Shown here: positions 52,565 to 55,294 of the stretch, in pieces
Numbering within the stretch: position 1 is the stretch's first letter
Layout of the letters: each line of letters begins with the position of its first letter
Assembly (NCBI GenBank): GCA_947465495.1
Contig: CANIAS010000013.1
Span: forward strand, 1-55,294
Reading direction: 5' to 3'
From: Candidatus Pollutiaquabacter sp.
GTDB taxonomy: Bacteria; Bacteroidota; Bacteroidia; AKYH767-A; 2013-40CM-41-45
DNA length: 55,294 nt
Notes under the pieces: model-generated
Seen by the model: only the letters and a program-made list of their open reading frames with translations
Told to the model about the DNA's origin: nothing
Database searches by the model: none
Program-made: the position numbers and the translations under genes

Positions 52565-52606
52565 CACAAACGGCCATGGTCCACCAAAAGTGGACTGCTG
52601 TTCGTG
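52565..52606 (-). other. Long imperfect hairpin between zapA and the 6S RNA
   Basis: GTCCAC and GTGGAC form a perfect 6-bp stem around TTTTG. Outside it, CACGAAC and GTTTGTG pair with one G-U. No T-run follows, so a classical terminator is unlikely. It could be a processing site or a 5' regulatory element of the RNA downstream. Confidence 0.4.
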
Positions 52607-52633
52607 AAGCGGCTGACTTCAAAGAACGATTTC

Positions 52634-52948
52634 TTACAGGGGAGAATCCTCTTTGGCAAGATACTCATCGACGATAAGCGTCAGGAAATCCAATTGATCT
52701 GACACTTCTTTGACGAGTTTTTCGGATGAATCCGATTTATCTTGACCCATTGCTTCGTTGGCATAATGCAATGCCGCCATAGCGAGAAGATCTTGTTTAT
52801 CCTTCACCGCGTAGGCTTCTTCGAAGTCGCGGATCCGTTTATTGATCGTCTCAGCTGCACGCAGAACCTTTTCCTGCTCTTCTGCAGTGATGCGGAGCGG
52901 ATAGGTGCGGTTAGCAATGGAAACTTTTACCGAAAGTAGTTCTCCCAT
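52634..52948 (-). CDS. zapA: Cell division protein ZapA
   Basis: The 104-residue protein has an N-terminal beta-strand region (LLSVKVSIANRTYPLRI) and the conserved EEQEKVLRAAETINKRI, and then KDKQDLLAMAALHYANE in the coiled coil. The length is typical. ZapA binds FtsZ filaments and stabilises the Z-ring at mid-cell. It lies 23 bases after the coiled-coil gene upstream and about 85 bases before the 6S-type RNA. Confidence 0.92.
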   Translation of the reverse strand: MGELLSVKVSIANRTYPLRITAEEQEKVLRAAETINKRIRDFEEAYAVKDKQDLLAMAALHYANEAMGQDKSDSSEKLVKEVSDQLDFLTLIVDEYLAKEDSPL

Positions 52949-52971
52949 GATTGGGCCGATTCACACTGTGG

Positions 52972-53271
52972 TTATACTTCAATGAGCTTGATATTCTTAT
53001 CAATCTCGCTGACTAATTCATTTATTCGAAGGCTAATACGATCCACCTGCTGACGAGTTACAGTCATTTCCTGATCTTTCAGGTTCCGATAGCCCTCGTC
53101 CAGGCGTTTCGTTTTATTACGCTCCTCTTCCAATTCAAGGATAAGTCGACGGTTTTCAGCCACCAAACTCTGACAAGAAGACTTTAGCGAATTGTGTAAT
53201 TCGACGAAACGCTGTATGCGCTGCTCAAGAGCAGCGAAACGTTCTTTAATATCTTGAGGGTGCTGCTGCAT
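52972..53271 (-). CDS. Small coiled-coil protein, ZapB-like in position
   Basis: This 99-residue protein is almost wholly helical and charged, with heptads such as VAENRRLILELEEERNKTK and RQQVDRISLRINELVSEID. No other domain or signal is visible. It precedes zapA by 23 bases on the same strand, a position where small ZapB-like proteins are often annotated in Bacteroidota. ZapB links ZapA to chromosome-end anchoring in E. coli; similarity here is of architecture only. Function is inferred from place. Confidence 0.7.
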   Translation of the reverse strand: MQQHPQDIKERFAALEQRIQRFVELHNSLKSSCQSLVAENRRLILELEEERNKTKRLDEGYRNLKDQEMTVTRQQVDRISLRINELVSEIDKNIKLIEV

Positions 53272-53302
53272 TCCCGATTTTGTTTTTTGTTAAATTTAGG
53301 TT

Positions 53303-53311
53303 GCAAATATC
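53303..53311 (-). promoter_or_regulatory. Candidate -7 element for the zapB/zapA unit
   Basis: The minus-strand GATATTTGC is one base from the classic TATATTTGC. It lies 32 bases upstream of the coiled-coil gene's ATG. The -33 box is not obvious. Confidence 0.35.
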
Positions 53312-53452
53312 AGGAAAATACCTGAATAATCCCATTAATTATCAACACGCATTGTGAACAAAGTCAAAAAGATGTGCTATTCCGAATAACCTTAACTTCA
53401 ATTAATTGAGCGTTCTTTCGTTTTCGAACGTCCAGACCACTCCTTAACCTCT

Positions 53453-55171
53453 ATGAAACGTCTATTAACCGCTGTATCCCTTGTTTTATGCGCATTTTCA
53501 GGGTATTCGAAAAATTATCCGCAACAGTATTTTCAGGCCCCAATGGATACGCCGTTGGTGCTTTCGGGGACATTCGGAGAACTTCGGAAGAGTCATTTTC
53601 ATTCCGGCATCGACTTCAGCACCAATTATCAAGAAGGACTTTCCGTAAAAGCAGCTGCTGAGGGCTATGTTTCTCGAATTAAAATAAGTGCCACCGGCTT
53701 TGGAAATACACTCTACATCACCCACCCCAACGGCTATGTGACCGTGTACGCCCATTTAAAGAAGTTCAGGGACGACCTACAAGCATATGCTCATCTAGAG
53801 CAAAACCAAAAGAAGTCGTTTGAAATAGATATCAATCCTAAAAAGAACGAACTCAAAGTTGTACAAGGAGAAGAAATCGCCTTGTCGGGTAACTCCGGAA
53901 GCAGTGAAGCTCCTCACCTACATTTCGAAATACGCGATGAACGTTCGGAAGAGCCTATCAATCCTCTTCTATTCGGGTTACCCATTTCCGATCACCAAAA
54001 ACCCATACTCCGAGCTTTGCGCCTCTATCCTAAAATGCAATCTGGCATCGTCGAGCAAACCGACACTGCTCGTACTTTTGAAATCGTACCTATCGACACC
54101 CTCTACAACGTAACCACATTCGATTACATCAAAGTGTATGGAATTGTAGGGCTAGGATTCGACGTGATTGACCAACAGGATGGCTCAGACGCAACGCTTG
54201 GTATTTATCATGCAACTCTATCGGTAGACGGTATTCAGGCATACGAATGGATCAACGACCGTCTCAATTTTGACGACACCCGTTATGCCAATGCCCACAT
54301 GGATTATCAAGTTTATAAGCGCGATGGAAATCATGTAGAACGATGTTACCGAATGGACGGTAACCACCTAACCAACATTTATCCAGACACAAGTCTTACC
54401 GGACTCCTCAATTTCACCGACGACGAATCACATCAAGTAATATTTATTGCGAGCGACTATGCAGGCAATTCATGCAGCATCACCTTTCAGTTGCAATCCT
54501 ATACGGGTCTTGCGAACAAACTCTACCAACAATACCCTGAAACCGCGCTGCTATTGAGTCCTGAAACTGGTATTGCCATTCATAAAAATTCCTTAGACGT
54601 GGTGGTACCTCCCGGCGCCGTTTACGAAGAGTTCTATTATACGGATGATGAAATAGGAAGTGATAAACAACTTTCAAGTACGTTTATTGTGGGCGATCGA
54701 TACGAGGCGCTGCACAAACCCTTTAACCTTTCCATCCGTCCAAACAAGCCGATAGTAGATTCTCTAAAATCAAAAGCTTTAATTGCACGCGTAGAATTGG
54801 ATGGAAAAATTTATGCACAGGGCGGAACATGGAGCAAAGAATTTCTGACTGCCAAACCGCAAGAATTTGGCAACTTTATCATCATGTTAGATACGATGGC
54901 ACCTACGGTTCGGCACGAATACTATCCAGCAGATCTTAATACCTCACGTGGCGCTATCGTTCAAGTCATCGTTGAAGATGATTTGTCGGGCTTGAGCAAC
55001 TATTCCATTTCCATTGATGGTGCATGGCGCCTTGCCGAATACGACCTGAAAGGAAAAATGCTTACAGCTGATCTTGCAGGAATCCCTCTCAACAACTTGC
55101 ACAAATTGGAAGTCACTGTTACCGACGAGCGCGGCAATAAACGTATCTGGACCGATGAATTCTGGTGGTAG
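53453..55171 (+). CDS. M23 family metallopeptidase (LytM domain), exported
   Basis: The 572-residue protein has a signal peptide (RLLTAVSLVLCAFSGYS). The LytM domain follows early: SHFHSGIDFSTN carries the H-x3-D zinc motif, GFGNTLYITHPNGYVTVYAH the middle strands, and EAPHLHFEIRD the H-x-H motif. All zinc ligands are intact. The C-terminal ~400 residues are beta-rich and of unknown fold (RPNKPIVDSLKSKALIA and LIVDDLSGLSNYSISIDG-like segments). It should cut peptidoglycan cross-bridges in the periplasm. It is divergent from the zapB-like gene, with a 181-base shared promoter region. Confidence 0.9.
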   Translation: MKRLLTAVSLVLCAFSGYSKNYPQQYFQAPMDTPLVLSGTFGELRKSHFHSGIDFSTNYQEGLSVKAAAEGYVSRIKISATGFGNTLYITHPNGYVTVYAHLKKFRDDLQAYAHLEQNQKKSFEIDINPKKNELKVVQGEEIALSGNSGSSEAPHLHFEIRDERSEEPINPLLFGLPISDHQKPILRALRLYPKMQSGIVEQTDTARTFEIVPIDTLYNVTTFDYIKVYGIVGLGFDVIDQQDGSDATLGIYHATLSVDGIQAYEWINDRLNFDDTRYANAHMDYQVYKRDGNHVERCYRMDGNHLTNIYPDTSLTGLLNFTDDESHQVIFIASDYAGNSCSITFQLQSYTGLANKLYQQYPETALLLSPETGIAIHKNSLDVVVPPGAVYEEFYYTDDEIGSDKQLSSTFIVGDRYEALHKPFNLSIRPNKPIVDSLKSKALIARVELDGKIYAQGGTWSKEFLTAKPQEFGNFIIMLDTMAPTVRHEYYPADLNTSRGAIVQVIVEDDLSGLSNYSISIDGAWRLAEYDLKGKMLTADLAGIPLNNLHKLEVTVTDERGNKRIWTDEFWW

Positions 55172-55294
55172 AATACCCATGGGTTACGCCTGATTTCACT
55201 CACCCCGTGCAGGATACTTGAAGCACCTATCATCAAGCATTCTCTTATCCTTTTTTCTTACTGCACTTTTAAAATGCTGCTAACCCTTTTTGCA

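Noticed and set aside
55172-55294. Start of a new gene at the right edge (ATG at 55274)
   Set aside because: Only seven codons are visible before the edge; nothing supports coding.
1-55294. tRNA, rRNA or mobile elements
   Set aside because: I saw no cloverleaf-like stretch, rRNA motif, transposase or integrase frame, or long terminal inverted repeats; a tRNA search program would be decisive.

Overview
The window is a piece of a Bacteroidota chromosome, most likely Flavobacteriales-like. The evidence is one type B (CHU_C-like) and several type A type IX secretion sorting domains, a DUF4783 protein, a Bacteroidota 'putative porin', an RNase Y/ZapA neighbourhood with a 6S-type RNA between them, the Bacteroidota-specific secreted protein usually misnamed 'asparagine synthetase B', and TAnnTTTG-like -7 promoter elements with few strong Shine-Dalgarno sequences. 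Composition and gene density look uniform. I see no rRNA, tRNA, insertion sequence, integrase or CRISPR array.

Layout. (1) 1-6323, plus strand: a glycan-decoration cassette with a GT-A glycosyltransferase cut by the left edge, a sulfotransferase, two methyltransferases, two GT2 enzymes and one GT4-like enzyme. (2) 6313-8157, minus: a polytopic membrane protein downstream of rlmH. (3) 8301-10535, plus: DUF4783 protein, nadC and a YihY/BrkB membrane protein. (4) 10536-16883: a second glycan group, with a flippase and asparagine-synthase-type amidotransferase on minus and two methyltransferases and a GT4 on plus. (5) 16880-24725: secreted proteins, namely a PKD-repeat type B protein and two tandem paralogues with a TIM-barrel-like N-terminus, Ig-like repeats and type A sorting tails. 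(6) 24779-36673: an AddB-like nuclease, a porin, a secreted GATase1-like protein, topoisomerase IV (parE-parC), a DUF167 protein, an ACP phosphodiesterase-like protein and a Kazal-domain protein. (7) 36737-37516: a solitary cas6. (8) 37661-50624, minus: a compact 12-gene surface-polysaccharide operon with two flippases, an acyltransferase-like protein, a deacetylase-like protein, three GT4, an O-antigen ligase/polymerase, wecB, an aminotransferase, a hydrolase and an initiating sugar-phosphate transferase. Many start/stop codons overlap, and the operon is bounded by hairpin terminators. (9) 50711-55171: RNase Y, a 6S-type RNA, zapA, a ZapB-like coiled-coil gene and a divergent M23 peptidase.

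How it fits together. The polysaccharide operon holds most of an export pathway. The sugar transferase would load the first sugar on undecaprenyl phosphate, WecB and the DegT-type aminotransferase would make amino sugars, the GT4 enzymes would extend, a Wzx-type flippase would export and the WaaL/Wzy-type protein would ligate or polymerise. The two other glycan cassettes would add methyl, amide and sulfate decorations. In known Bacteroidota, type IX cargo proteins are anchored to such surface polysaccharides; whether that applies here is inference.

Most interesting points: a cas6 with no CRISPR array or other cas genes, whose leader has three imperfect ~21-nt units and a hairpin; the strong 6S RNA candidate; the tandem secreted paralogues with an unassigned barrel-like domain; a nested-stem element between them; and several -7-like boxes lying 5-8 nt from start codons, which suggests leaderless or very short-leader mRNAs.
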